From the NCBI GenBank assembly GCA_006384855.1, contig VCJN01002371.1, forward strand, positions 124,001 to 188,000: a DNA stretch of 64,000 nucleotides. Reading direction: 5' to 3'. Made by a program: the position numbers and the translations under genes. The DNA comes from Tetraselmis striata. Taxonomy: Eukaryota > Chlorophyta > Chlorodendrophyceae > Chlorodendrales > Chlorodendraceae. The notes under the pieces were generated by a model. The model searched no databases. It was not told the DNA's origin and saw nothing but the letters and a program-made list of their open reading frames with translations. Shown here one piece after another: positions 45,439 to 56,631 of this stretch (the stretch's first letter is position 1; the number at the start of each line of letters is the position of its first letter).

Positions 45439-48400
45439 ATGGCAGATCCCGGCAGCGCGGCACAGGGGGAAGCTGACGACGGGCAGCCGCGCGCCGGTTG
45501 GCTGCCCCTCAACGGAGACCCGCCCGTGGGGGAGGCGGCCGCGTCAGGGGTTGTCGAGGCGCCGCCCAGCGAGCTACTGCCGGAACACTTGCAGGAGAGG
45601 GCTCGGCGCCGCGAGCAGCAAGAGGTGCTTTGGTACGCCCACCCGTCTGCCTCTCGCCTGGTTGGATGAGACGTTTGGCCGCGGCGCTACTACTGTACCA
45701 TATACTGCTGGCGCGGGCAGGCGGCCCGCTCCGACGAATAGTACGAGTACATAGTACGATTACAGCTTTTTTGGCGCACCGTCCGGAGCAGAGACATGAC
45801 GATTGGGCCACAACGGATGTGCGGGGACCTGCCCTACGTATCTTCAGTCTTTGCTGCCCCTTAATGAAGTCTGAGCCCCCTGTGCATCCCTGGCAATTGC
45901 AGGAGCGGCGCCAAGGTCGACGGCCGACTGCACTGGAGCGTCCGAGAGGCGAGTGCGGCGCAGAAAGCCCCCCTTCCACCCCCCCCCCACCCCCCCCCCC
46001 CCCCCCTTCTCTTCCCCCATCCCCCCGGCCCAGCAAAAGATAAACTTACCCTTTAACGTGCCGTCGCAGTGCTACAGCAAGTTCGGAGCACAGCTTCGGC
46101 TGGCGCTGCGGCACTACTACTGCGTGGACGCGCTGGTCGCTGGCGCGGCGCAGCCGGACAGCCCCTTCGGCCGCCTGGACGGCCCTCTGGCGAGGGCGGT
46201 GGTGGAGGCGGCGCTGCCGGGGCACGGCGCGCTGTACGACGCCGTCGCGGAGCAGCCCCGGGAGAGGGCGCTGCGCGAGGGCCCTTTCCGCGTTTGTGTC
46301 CGCAAGCGCCCGCTGCTGAAGTTCGAATCGCAGGTCGGTATCCTTGGCCAGGCCGATACCGTGTTAATATCATTTACAGTACAAATAATATTGGCTCATG
46401 CCCTGCTGATGATGCCTGGCGGACAAGCTCCGCGGCACGCAGAGTGTGACTTCCACCCCGTCCGACCTGCTCGTGCAGGCGGGCGAGTTTGACAGCGTGG
46501 GCATCAACCCGCAGAGCAACCGCGTGGTGGCGCACGACGGCCGGCTGCACCGCAGCGGCCGCCGGCTCACCATGACGCACCACCACTTTTACTTCGACAA
46601 GGTCTGGCCCGCCTCGGCCACCAACGACGACGTGTACCACTCGGTACAGCCGCTGCTGGCGCGCGTGCTGGCTGGCAAGGACGCCACCGTGCTGTGCTAC
46701 GGGCAGACGGGTACAGGTGCGGCCTGCAGAGGCAGGAGTAGTGGGGGGGGGGGGGGGGGGGTTAAACGCGCCAACTGCGCTGCACCGGTGACGGCATGCC
46801 GCTGTGACAGTGCGCTGAAAGTACGAGTACTGCCGCCAATGGTTCCGCCCGCGCAGGTAAGACGCACACGATCATGGGCGTGCTGGAGCGGCTGGCGGCG
46901 GACCTGGCGGGCGCGCGCGTGGAGGTCACCTTCTACGAGATCCACGGAAAGAAGTGCTACGACCTGCTGAGCCAGCGTGGGGTGGTGCGGCTCATGGCGG
47001 GCGCCAGCGACACGGTGCACGTGCGCGGCGCGCGGCGGGTGATGCTGGAGGGCGCGCAGCCGGAGGCGCTGATGGGCGTGCTGCAGGAGGCGCTCGCGCT
47101 GCGCCAGGTGGAGGTCACCGAGCGGAACCCCATCTCCTCCCGCTCCCACGCTATCTGCGAGCTGCGCGTGCTGGCGCCGCCCGGCGATGACGACGGCGGC
47201 GGCGGCGCCGTGATGCGGGTGGTGGACCTCGCGGGCAGCGAGCGCAACTACGAGACGCACAACATGAGCGCGCAGCAGAGCCGCGACTCGGCGCTCATCA
47301 ACTCGTCGCTGATGGCGCTCAAGGTGGCGCCCCGCCGCGGCCACCTCAAGGCCATTCATGCCCTGAATGGGCGCTGGGCATGCTCTGATGCACTACCCCG
47401 GCGGGCCACACGCGCTGCCTTTTGTTATTATTAATTGCTTACAGGTGCCGATCCGCTTCTACTACTGGTTATTTATCATCAAGCTTCACCTCCGGCTGGC
47501 TAGCAATCCACGAGATCAATAACTGTCGTTCCGCTTTAGTTTCGTCTACATTTGACCTCCGGCAGGCTATATTCAACTGATACGTCTATTCAGGCAGCCA
47601 TGTATGACCATGGCTCAACCCCTCAGTACAGTCGGTGAGCGATGATAAGTACCTGTTCCCTTACCACCTTGCGGCATTGCCGCTGTCATAACAGCAGCGC
47701 AGCCGATCTGCATGCCGCATGCGCCCGGGGAGCCAGACTTCATGTGGTGCCCGGCCAGCTGTGTGCCGGTGTAGCGCCACCAATCTCTGCACGCTCCCGG
47801 AATTGCACCCCGCCCATGCCCAGTCTCCTCAAACCCCCCCCCCCCCCCCCCCCCCCCTCACCCACCGCAGGACTGCATCCGCGCGTACGGCACCAACGAG
47901 CGCGCCAAGTTCCGAGCCAGCTCCCTCACGCAGGTGCGCCACGCCCACAGCCAGCCAAGGGCGTCGCCGCAGACGCACCACGGCATGCCGGCAGCTGCAG
48001 TTTAGGCAGGCCGCCGCAGTGCACTAGCTAACGCACCCCGTGGCGATAAGAGTGACCCCGGGTTGTTGCGGCGCCGAGTGTGCCACTGCAGGCAGCAGTG
48101 GTGGTCCAGTGTTAGGGTTGTTTGGGCCTGATGACCTGCGGTGGTGTCTTTCCCGCATGCGCTGCTCCCCCCCCCCCCCCCCCCCCCGCCCCCCCTCCCT
48201 CTCTTCCTCTGCAGCAATAGGCAATACCTATTGTGTTGATATGACCCCCTTCAAATGCAACAATCCTGATGCTTATCATACGTTGTTGGCGCGCCGCACT
48301 GATGGCGCGGCTGGGGAATGGGCCGCCGCCCCCCGGTGCCAGGTGCTCCGCGGCTGCTTTGCGGGCGAGCAGCACCGCACGCTGATCATCGCCACGGTGT

Positions 48401-48891
48401 CGCCCACGCCCACGGACCTCATCCACACCGTGAACACGCTGAGCCACGTGAGCCACATGGCGCCGCAGCTGGCGCACCTGCGCTCCGGCGTGGCGGTCGA
48501 CCTGCCGCTCTTCAGCCGCGAGGCGGCCGACGCCAAGCCGGTGGCGCAGTGGAGCCACGAGGAGGTGGTGTCGTGGCTGGGCAGCGCGGACGGCGGGCGC
48601 TTTGCGCACGTCGCGCTGCCGCCGGGGCTGGACGGCGCGGGCCTGATGCGGCTGAGCACGCTGCGCCTGAGCCAGCTGTTCGAGGGGACGCTGCGCGCGG
48701 CGCGGGTGGCGGCGGAGGGCTCCGCCTGGGTGGAGACGGCGGCGGGGGCGGAGCGCACCACCACCTCCGCCACCGACACCATCGGCCGCGCACTCTTCAA
48801 CGCGCTGCGCCGCGAGTCGCGCCGCGTCGCGGAGGCGGACCGCCTGCGCCGCGCCGGCGTCAACCAGCTCGCAGAGCCGGTGGGCGCGTGA
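45439..48891 (+). CDS. Kinesin with C-terminal SAM domain
   Basis: Six exons (45439-45624, 46070-46333, 46443-46716, 46857-47323, 47871-47933, 48343-48891) join in phase into 600 residues. The motor domain (about 130-460) has VRKRP, GQTGTGKTHT (P loop, split by an intron, about 236-245), NPISSRSH (switch I, 332-339), VDLAGSER (switch II, 364-371) and SSLTQVLRGCF. Residues about 486-540 form a SAM domain (WSHEEVVSWLG, GLDGAGLMRLSTLRLSQLFE). Motor plus SAM is known from the KIF24 branch related to kinesin-13, where SAM is N-terminal, so a microtubule-depolymerising or basal-body role is a reasonable inference. There is no coiled-coil stalk. The first 62 residues are variable and the exon 1 to 2 junction is the least certain. 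All introns except the second carry long C or G runs. Confidence 0.85.
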
Positions 48892-50760
48892 GCTTATGCT
48901 CAGCCGAGGAGAAGGTTGTGCCAAAATGCGCCACACAGGCATGCCGGCAGGGCTTCTCATTGCCCCCCCCCCCCCCCCCCCCCCCCCCCTCCCCCCCTCC
49001 CCCCCTCTTCACCCCACTGCCAAACAACAACAGGGACAAACAGACCACCGAGAAGCGCAGCCCTCGCTCGATATCATTTTGAAACCCTAAATGAGGCCTG
49101 CCAGGGCTTTGGGAGCTATGCACAGACACACCCATATTGCGCCGGATGCATGCTATCATGACGCGATGTATCGTGCGCCATCCGGCATTGTATCATTTGC
49201 GGTGGGTGTCGGTGCCATTGGGAATGTGAGAAGAGCACTGTCTGGGTGCCGTGCTGGCGCTCCGCTGCAATGGATGCATAAGCGTGTGGGGGGTGCTCAC
49301 CGTAAGAATTCTGCTGTGAGCGAAATCGCTGTGCCAATTTTAAATGTCTTGCAACTTTATTGCCGGGCGAGCCATGCCAACTGTCTTACGGCCCTACTAA
49401 ATGAACCCGCATAGGGTCGGCTGCTCCCGTTAGGGTCGGCACTGCTCGTGGCATGTGATCCCCTGAAGGCCAGGTGCCTATATCCGTAGTTCCGTAGTAC
49501 CCGTAGCACCCGGCGTCTCCTGTGTTGCAGTACTAATAATCATCCATTACAAGGGTGAAGGGGACACGTTCAGTGTTTCGTACGGGGGTGATTGACCATG
49601 ACCCCCCCCCCCCACTCGCCCCGGGCAGATTGAGTTTGTATGTCGCACGGGGTATTACCGCAGACAAAGGAACGGATGCCCACTGGCAGACATTTCAGGC
49701 ACATCAACGCACACGAGTCAGCACAGCCCAACTGCCTCTGCCCACCGGGGTATCTTTAGTCACTCGTAGACTCGGAGACACGCCCCGAGGTAGGAGTCGA
49801 CATGCACTGCATTTGTGGTGCCTGGCAGTGCCGTGGCTTTCGGTGGAGGGCGTTGCCAGGCGCAAGCATATTAGGCCCCCGCCGCGCCCACGTCTCACGG
49901 AGCCAAAGATATATGACACAGTGCCGGATGTGGGGGAAACCCTGCGCCGTTGGGGCCAAGGCTGTCCTTCTCTTGGGCGCTGCAGAGTAGAGCCTCATTC
50001 TAATTACCGCGTCGGCAACCGTAGCGAGCTTGCAAGACCTGTTTGTGAAGGCAGTACCAATTGCGAGGCTCTGAGTAACATAGGTCCTTGTGATACACAC
50101 TCACCGATCCCGAGAATCACTTTCATGCGTCGCCCCAAAACCATGCGGTCAGGGGGGCTTGGTTGCCATGCACGCACGAGCCTGCGACCATTCCCCTGTA
50201 TCCCGAGATGTCTCAGGCGGCGCCGCCGCGTGCTATGCCATGCCATGCCATCACGCACCATAAAGCATCGCGCACCGCCAGCCCTCTCCGCGCCTCGCCC
50301 CGAGCCGTGCTGTGCACAAGACCACCCGGTCGCCTAGTCCTGAGGCACTGCTGCGTGAGGAGTCCTTGACGCCGCATTGCCGATCGGCACAGAATAGACG
50401 ATGCGTATTTGCAGCACCACAGCTACGCGGCGAGTATATATGCCATTTGCATCACGCCCGCAGCATGGTGGACTTCAATAGCCCCGCCTCTGCGCGCTGA
50501 TACTAAGCGGCGCCCCAACAAGCATTGCGCAGGCATTGTGCACAGTGAGGGGTTGCCGCCTTGATTGACAGCTCATCACTTATGCATGAACAGTTTTTCG
50601 CGGACGATGCTAGCCTGGCAGGTCCAGCACAGCGAGTCAGGTCGACCACGGTCCAGACGGTTGTCTTGCTGGCCTGACGAAGCATGACGCTGGTGCCAGA
50701 GGCATGGGAGTCCATGCGAGGTCTTCAGCGCCGCCATCCTCTTCGGCGCCGTCGTCGGCA
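48892..50760. other. Intergenic, no gene recognised
   Basis: Starts with a 27-base C run (48963-48989) in the kinesin 3' flank; another 12-base C run is at 49602. A 260-codon plus-strand frame (49555-50337) is low in conserved features and looks like chance in GC-rich DNA. A short GATGCATGC / GCATGCATCC palindromic patch is near 49145. Confidence 0.4.
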
Positions 50761-51453
50761 TCATATCTTGCAAGACGAGGATGGCTGCTGCTCCTTGGCG
50801 GGCGACGGACCACCGACGTAGGCGGTGGTGAACGGGGGCGCGGATGGCGCCTCATGGGCCGCTCCCGCTGTAGGGGGGGCATAGTGGCCGGAAGTGGCAA
50901 CCGCTGGGATGCCTATAGCGGGCCCCGGCGGGTAGTTGTACGGCTGCGGGGGAGGCGGCTGGCTGGGCTGCGCCACAGGTACCCGGTAGGAGTAGTACCC
51001 GCTGGCGCCCACGCCCAGGTGTGAGGGCGCGCCGTAGACGGGGACCTGCTGCTTCTGGTAACATCCCGGGCACACAAAGGGGATCCAGCACAGCGGCCAG
51101 CACAGCAAGAACAGGACAATCACCGCTATCCTGCGGGGAAGCGCAGCGGGTAGCGGCAGCAGCAACGAGGCGGCTTTCAGTACGATGGCTAGTAATCCTT
51201 ACACGCTATCTGCCCTCCGCACAAGACGGGAACAGAAAATAAGACAGCATGCCGAGGCGGTGAAAGCCGCGTAGGAGAAACGCACAGGGGACCAGGCGAG
51301 GGGGCACTCACCAGCCGCCCATGCTGAGATTCTCGCACTCGCAGCAGCCTGCATATAGGCACGGCGTCGCGTCAGAGGAGCTTTGGGAGGACGAATGCTG
51401 GTTACAGCAGCTGGGCCGGGGAGGGGAAAGCGGGACAAAGGGGTTCGCAGAAG

Positions 51454-51486
<33 letters not shown>

Positions 51487-51634
51487 GTCGGTCCGCACCC
51501 GGCTCGCGGATTTCATAGCGCAGCAGCACGGTTCCAGGCGGAGGGGCCCCGCGGTAGCGGATGGGGACTCCTGGGTAGGGCGTCACGAACTGTAGCTGGG
51601 GATGCGGCTCCGGCCGCGCCCCGTTGGGGAGCAT
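50761..51634 (-). CDS. Small proline-rich single-pass membrane protein
   Basis: Exons 51634-51499, 51348-51312 (a 37-nt microexon) and 51130-50761 join in phase into 180 residues. The centre reads CCECENLSMGGW, then a hydrophobic helix (IAVIVLFLLCWPLCWIPF), then CPGCYQKQQVPVYG. The paired Cys motifs flanking a membrane helix recall LITAF/BRI3-type membrane-associated proteins, but I cannot assign the family firmly. The remaining ~95 residues are rich in Pro, Ala, Tyr and Ser and probably cytosolic. The coherent Cys-helix-Cys module appears only when the microexon is included, which supports the splicing model. Intron 1 holds a 30-base run of C on the coding strand. Confidence 0.7.
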
Positions 51635-52118
51635 CGTCCTCGCACGCCTTCACGAGCGGCCCGGAACGTCTCCGCCGGCAGTGAGCGACCCCAGGTGTTG
51701 CCGACCAGCACGCGTGTCTCTGGCTCAAAGTTCGAAGGTTGTCCTTGTTTACCACGGCGCACCTGCACACCGGCTGACTGGGCTACCCGCTCGGCGGTGC
51801 GGTTGCGTGCCCTGCCGTCTAGTGTCGCGCTCCGGAGCTTCTGCTGGCGCTCCCGCCTCCAGCGAACCGGTGCCGTAGTGGCGCTCCGCCAAGCAATTCA
51901 TCATATCAGCAGCACGCTGCTCCTGTAGTATTGTACGGCAGGTACAGGTACCCTTGTACTGATATGATGCGAGTTAAGTAATTACATCGGGGCTTTCACA
52001 AAAACGCACTACAATATGATGCGATACAATATGATATGATGCGAGTCGCTCCCCTCCGCCGCCGGTACTACTCGGAGAACCTCCTGGAAGTACGTACATA
52101 GGGTGCCAACATGCACTT
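51635..52118. other. 5' flank; no gene recognised
   Basis: The sequence turns AT-richer, with repeated ATGATATGATGCGA text near 51960-52045. Confidence 0.35.
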
Positions 52119-52149
52119 GTTTTTCGCTCCCCGTCCGGGACAGGACATC

Positions 52150-52490
52150 GCAGGAATATGCATCTTTCGCGGATGTGGCGAACGAACGTGATAGTTCACG
52201 TTATATCGTTCGGACATTAGGCGAGTGAAGTAAGCAGGTAAGTACAACGGCACTTACCTGCCAAGCCCCCGCACCGCTAACCCCGCACCCGGCATGGACA
52301 CAGATATCCGAAACCCGGGGCGGAGATAGCAGTGAGGTTTATAACCATCACCGCCGCCGGGAATCGAACACTGAGCCAACCGCATACGAAGCGAACGACT
52401 TAACGAGGTACTCGTCTAACCACAAAGGCATCTTTCGCGGATGTGGCGAACGAACGTGATAGTTCACGTTATATCGTTCGCAGGAATATG
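52150..52490 (-). repeat. Candidate tRNA-derived SINE between 53-bp direct repeats
   Basis: A 53-bp sequence (GCATCTTTCGCGGATGTGGC ... TATATCGTTCG) occurs exactly at 52160-52212 and 52428-52480. The ten bases CAGGAATATG occur before the first copy and after the second. Between the copies, the minus strand begins GTGGTTAGACGAGTACC (box A-like) and about 50 bases later has GTTCGATTCCCGG (box B-like), the internal promoter layout of tRNA genes. The T stem pairs poorly, so this is not a functional tRNA. A SINE is the best guess. Confidence 0.4.
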
Positions 52491-52501
52491 CCCTGCTACT
52501 T

Positions 52502-52805
52502 TTTCCGCCCCCGGGACAGGACTGGCACCACTGAAACCCTTGCAGCGTCTCTGCGTTTAGGCAGCGATCGATCTACGGAAAGCCCTGGCTGGGCGACGCT
52601 TAGTTGTAGTCATAAAGCAACTTGCTGGAGCATTCTGCAAGACTAAATAGAGGCCATGACGGAATTTCTAACACTGTTGGATCACCGCTAAATTTAACAC
52701 TGCCATCAAGATACCAGCGGCACTGACCTGCTCGAAAGGTCTGCCCTGCTCGTTTGGGCGTCGGCCCATTCGAGTAATGCGACTTGGAACAAGCCCCATC
52801 CAAAT
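52502..52805 (-). mobile_element. LINE 3' fragment, copy 3
   Basis: It has the same 3' region as the LINE at 40.6 kb (CGCCCCCGGGACAGGACTGG), with internal deletions and a short matching C-terminal peptide (YSNGPTPKRAGQTFRAGQ). Frameshifted and truncated. Confidence 0.75.
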
Positions 52806-52811
52806 ACGCCA

Positions 52812-52945
52812 TGTTTTTGGAGGGGCTGGGCCACACTCAATTGAGATGTAAACACACTACATTATAGTGTTTGCTCGAAGTGGCCCCTACCGCACAGTAG
52901 TCTTAGCCAGTCTGAGGTGCCGGCTAAAGCTTCGTCGATTTGATC
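52812..52945 (-). repeat. Inverted copy of the 27.1/28.4-kb terminal repeat
   Basis: Reverse complement of the repeat at 27097-27263 and 28439-28597, sharing TTTTTGGAGGGGCTGGGCCA and TAGCCAGTCTGAGGTGCCGG. It sits directly beside the LINE fragment as a solo copy. Confidence 0.7.
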
Positions 52946-53042
52946 TAAACTCGTTTATGGGGTATCCTCCTTTCCTAACCGATTTTTCCGACTTCCGTTG
53001 CTGTCTAAGTGTACGGGTTACTAGTTCCCTTGCTGCGCCTTT

Positions 53043-56000
53043 TTGGGTGCATCACGAGTAGACATAAAAGCAACCGTAACAGCTGCGCATGCCATCTTCC
53101 AGTTTCGCAAACCATCCGTGTGTGAAATTCTCTTCCGTACGTCCGTGCGTCTTTTCTACGAAGTTCGAGACGTTGCGCCGCCTGCGGTACCTACCGCAGC
53201 GCGGCGATTGAGCGTTCCCGTTCAGTCTCCATCCCGGTTACTTCGCTCTGGGGCTCTGCGAGGATGTCCATGGCTACGTATTTCACGGTGGACGTTCGCG
53301 GGGCGGTGTGGCGGTTCGCGGCGTTACCGATGGGGTGGTACCTAAGCCCCTACTACTTATGCGCCCTTGTGGCAATGATGGTGCGCTACCTGCGGAAACC
53401 CGACTTCGCGATATACTTCCGGTTGACAAAGCCGCCGCGGCGCAGATTGCGCAGCCGCAAGACGCGGGGCGTCTGTTTGCTAACCTTCGTGGACGACTTC
53501 TTGTTTTTAGTGCCGACCGAAGCGCACGCCCTACGCCTGCGTGCGCTAGTGGAGCACGTTTGGGTCCGCCTAGTCCTCTCCACCAAGGCCCACCCCAACC
53601 CCAAGCAACGCCTCCAACACCTGGGCATAGAGATATATATGGACCTCGCGCGGCCATGCATGCGGTTTCGCGCCCCGCCGAAAAACTCCAAGAGTTGGCC
53701 CGTCTTGCGCGCGATCTCATGTGTCGAGCGGCCCGCCACCAACGCATGGTACCCGCGCGCCAGGTGGCCTCCCTAGTGGGCAAGGGACGGTTTATTTGCC
53801 TGGCGATTCCGCCGGCCCGCTTCTACCTCCGGGAGGCCCACTCAGTGCTCGCGGGCGCGCCGTTGTAGTGGAGCCCCCATGTCTTGATGTCGCGCCAGGT
53901 GGTGCGCGACCTCGAGTGGTGGCGCGATGTTCCGGCTCAACACAATGCTGACGCTCCGATATCTTACGCTTTGCGGAGACGGCGTATCTGCACACCGACT
54001 CCAACTAACATTACGGCTGGGGGGCGGTGCTCAACGGGCGCACGGAAGCGCGAGGGTTTTGGTACGATGCGGACGGGTACAACACCTCACGTTGGCTGCA
54101 CGCTTCCAGGACCTGGACGCCCTCATCAAGCAGGCGGTGGACGTGAGCGACGCGGACTACGCCATCGTGACAGGTCCGACGGGGGGGGCGCAGCGCCCGG
54201 CCACCTCGCAACCACATGGGCTATCCAGGGCCTGCTTGAAGGGTAGCAGAGATTTCATAATAATGAAGTGGTCGTCCCCCAAGGTGGCGATTCCTGTCAA
54301 ACAACAAAACCGCCGGCGGTGAAAGTCATGAAAGCTTTTCCCTATTCGATTTAACTATAGTAATATACCCGTGACGAAAGTGCTTATCTTCAATATTTTG
54401 TTGCTAATACTCAAAGAGATAAAGGCGGTACGTTTAGCTGTGCAATCTTTTCTCCCCCACTTGGTCGGTCGCCAAGTATTGTTGCACGCGGACAACCATG
54501 TAGCCGTACACATCTCATCCCATCTTACCACGCGCCTCCCATTCCTGATTACGGAACTACGCAAACTGCGGTACCTTTTCAACGTACATGATATCCGATT
54601 ACGTGTATGTGCAATATACACCCCGTTTGCAGCCAACACGTGGGCGGACATATTGTCGCTCGAGATGGACGACTCCGATTGGGCGGTCAATCCTTGTACC
54701 TTTTGGTACGTGGATCGCCTTTGGGGACCACGCACGATCGATCGTTTAGTGACTATGGAGAACTCCGTGGTACCCCGGTACACCTCCCGCGGGCAGGACC
54801 CTCGTACCGAGGCAGTGGTCTCCCTCGTCGTCGTACGTGCAGCCGGACGACACGTGGCGCGCGGAGGTCAATTGGTGCACCCCCAAGTGGCAGCTCCTGC
54901 CGGACGTGGTCATCGAGCCTTGGCAGTCGCGCGCTGCGGCCACGGTGCTCGCGCCGGCATACGCATGGCACGGGCGTCCCTGGCTGCAGCAGCTCACCGA
55001 CATGGCCACCCATGTGCTGCACTCCCCTCCCCCTCCTGCGATATGTTCTATCCCGGGCGGCGCGGGGTTCGCATCGGGCCACAACGCTGGAGCGTGACGC
55101 TCTTCCGCCTTCCCTTCCGTCGTTTTTCTACACATGCAAGCGCGTCGGCCGGGCACGCCTGGTCGCGACGGCGCGGCTCTGCCGATTCCGCTCGATACGA
55201 CGCCCCGCGCGCACGGGAGGCGCGGCGCGCGGTCGCGCGCGCCGATACGATTTATCGTCGGACGTACCGTAACCCCCGTGCGTGGGCCGCGACTATGCGG
55301 CCCATACTCCTACGCATGCTGAGCGGCGTCGGCCGCATACTCCTACGCATGCTGAGCGGCGTCGACATCGCCGCCGGTGGACTTCATGTCCGCTACGCTA
55401 AAGCCGTGGTCGATCAAGGCCCACGCTCGCCTCGGAGATAAGCTTTACTTTGAGCTCTGCGCCGCGGACGGCTACTTGCCGTTTGAGACCGTGGCGGCCA
55501 CCGACGATCGTCCGCTACATCTCATGGGTAGCCGATCGCGGACGTAACAAGGCCAGCCGATTCGCGCCTGACTTGCCCGCCGTCAACGGCTATCTCCGCG
55601 ATCACACGCACGAGCCAGTGGCGCTCCGCCCGCTCGTCAACGAAGCGATCCGCGGATGGGAGCTCGCGCAGGAGGTCCTCGCGGCGCCCGACATGCGGGT
55701 GCCACTTCTGGCCGACGTTGCGCAGCTATGCGCCATGCAGGCTCACCGCCTCATCAACGAGCTAGCGTGCGCCTTTTATCTTTTCCGGGCTCTGGTCGCC
55801 ACCGCGGTCGCATTCATATTTTGTCACCGGTCGTGTGCGAGCATCAGCTGCCTAACCGAGGATATCGCTGTTGATTCGCGTATTCCGTTCCACCGCCGCG
55901 TTTTCAAGCAACTAACGCGGCCGCCCATCGGTGTTGGTGCCCGGTGCTGGCTGATATTTTCCGGCACATGGTCCGCCGCAGGGCTTTCCTGTGCCCTGTC
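53043..56000 (+). pseudogene. Decayed DIRS-like copy with RT, RNase H, methyltransferase and recombinase
   Basis: Plus-strand pieces, in order. RT: LPMGWYLSPYYLCALV and TFVDDFLFLV (53.26-53.5 kb), then QRMVPARQVASLVGKGRFIC after a frameshift. RNase H: ILKEIKAVRLAVQSFLP and LLHADNHVAV (54.4-54.5 kb). Methyltransferase-like: TIDRLVTMENSVVPRYTSRG, then VNWCTPKW, where the intact element has NPPW. Tyrosine recombinase N-terminal half: VRYISWVADRGRNKASRFAP, LVNEAIRGWELAQ and CASISCLTEDIAVDSR (55.5-55.9 kb). The C-terminal catalytic part is not found. The segment 54.24-54.40 kb is unrelated AT-rich sequence, so an internal replacement or insertion has occurred. The copy is dead but shows the gene order of the family. 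Confidence 0.8.
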
Positions 56001-56413
56001 GCCACCATTTCTGGCAGCTGCCCGGAGACCTTCCCAGCTCGTGGACCTCAGCCACTACCATCACCGCTTGGGTGGTTGCGGCCTTCTAGGCGTCGGCGCC
56101 GCCCCGCCGCCCGGATTTGTTGGACCTCCCGCAGCCTTCGCCACGGCGGTGCTTCCGCCGCGTCGTGTGCTGTTGGGGTGCCACTGCCTAGCCACGCGCT
56201 GGCTCAGCGGCTGGGCGGTCGGCAGTGGCGTGGCGCTAGACTACATTCTTCCCGGAATTATCGACACCCGGGCGGCAGTTTCTTTATTTTCTCTTGTTTC
56301 GCCTTGCAAGGTGCCCCTGCAAGCCAATCACAGTTACCGCTTTCGCAGTCATTGTGGACTTTGTGTCCACGGGACTCGCACTTGTCTAGTCGTCGTTAAG
56401 TGTTTAACCCATT

Positions 56414-56631
56414 CTATAGCTATAAAAAAATTCCGACCCTTGAATTGATTTCAGACCCCGCGTGTAGCCCATATAGGCAGTTTTCTTTTCAGACCCCCCT
56501 CCGGACGTGTTTGCTTGAAGAGGCTTTTCAGCCTCCCCCCCCCCCCCCCCCCCCCCCCCTAGAAATGTCTTCAGGACGTCCGGAGGGGGGTCTGACATCA
56601 TTTCAGGGGCCCGATTTTTTTTAGCTATAGT
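56414..56631. mobile_element. Foldback MITE-like element, 218 bp
   Basis: The ends are imperfect inverted repeats of about 45 bases: CTATAGCTATAAAAAAATTC at the left and its near complement ending TTTTTTTTAGCTATAG at the right. Both continue into a CAGACCCC motif. Inside is a perfect 19-bp inverted repeat, 56490-56508 and 56577-56595 (CAGACCCCCCTCCGGACGT and its complement). It flanks a loop that holds a 26-base C run. There is no coding content. Target duplication is unclear because the ends are themselves palindromic. Confidence 0.65.

Noticed and set aside
45901..45960. Extra small exon between kinesin exons 1 and 2
   Set aside because: It has a good acceptor, but joining it puts the downstream motor exon out of frame at every nearby GT.
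49555..50337. 260-codon plus-strand ORF
   Set aside because: No domain, varied composition without coding-like blocks, no splice partners.
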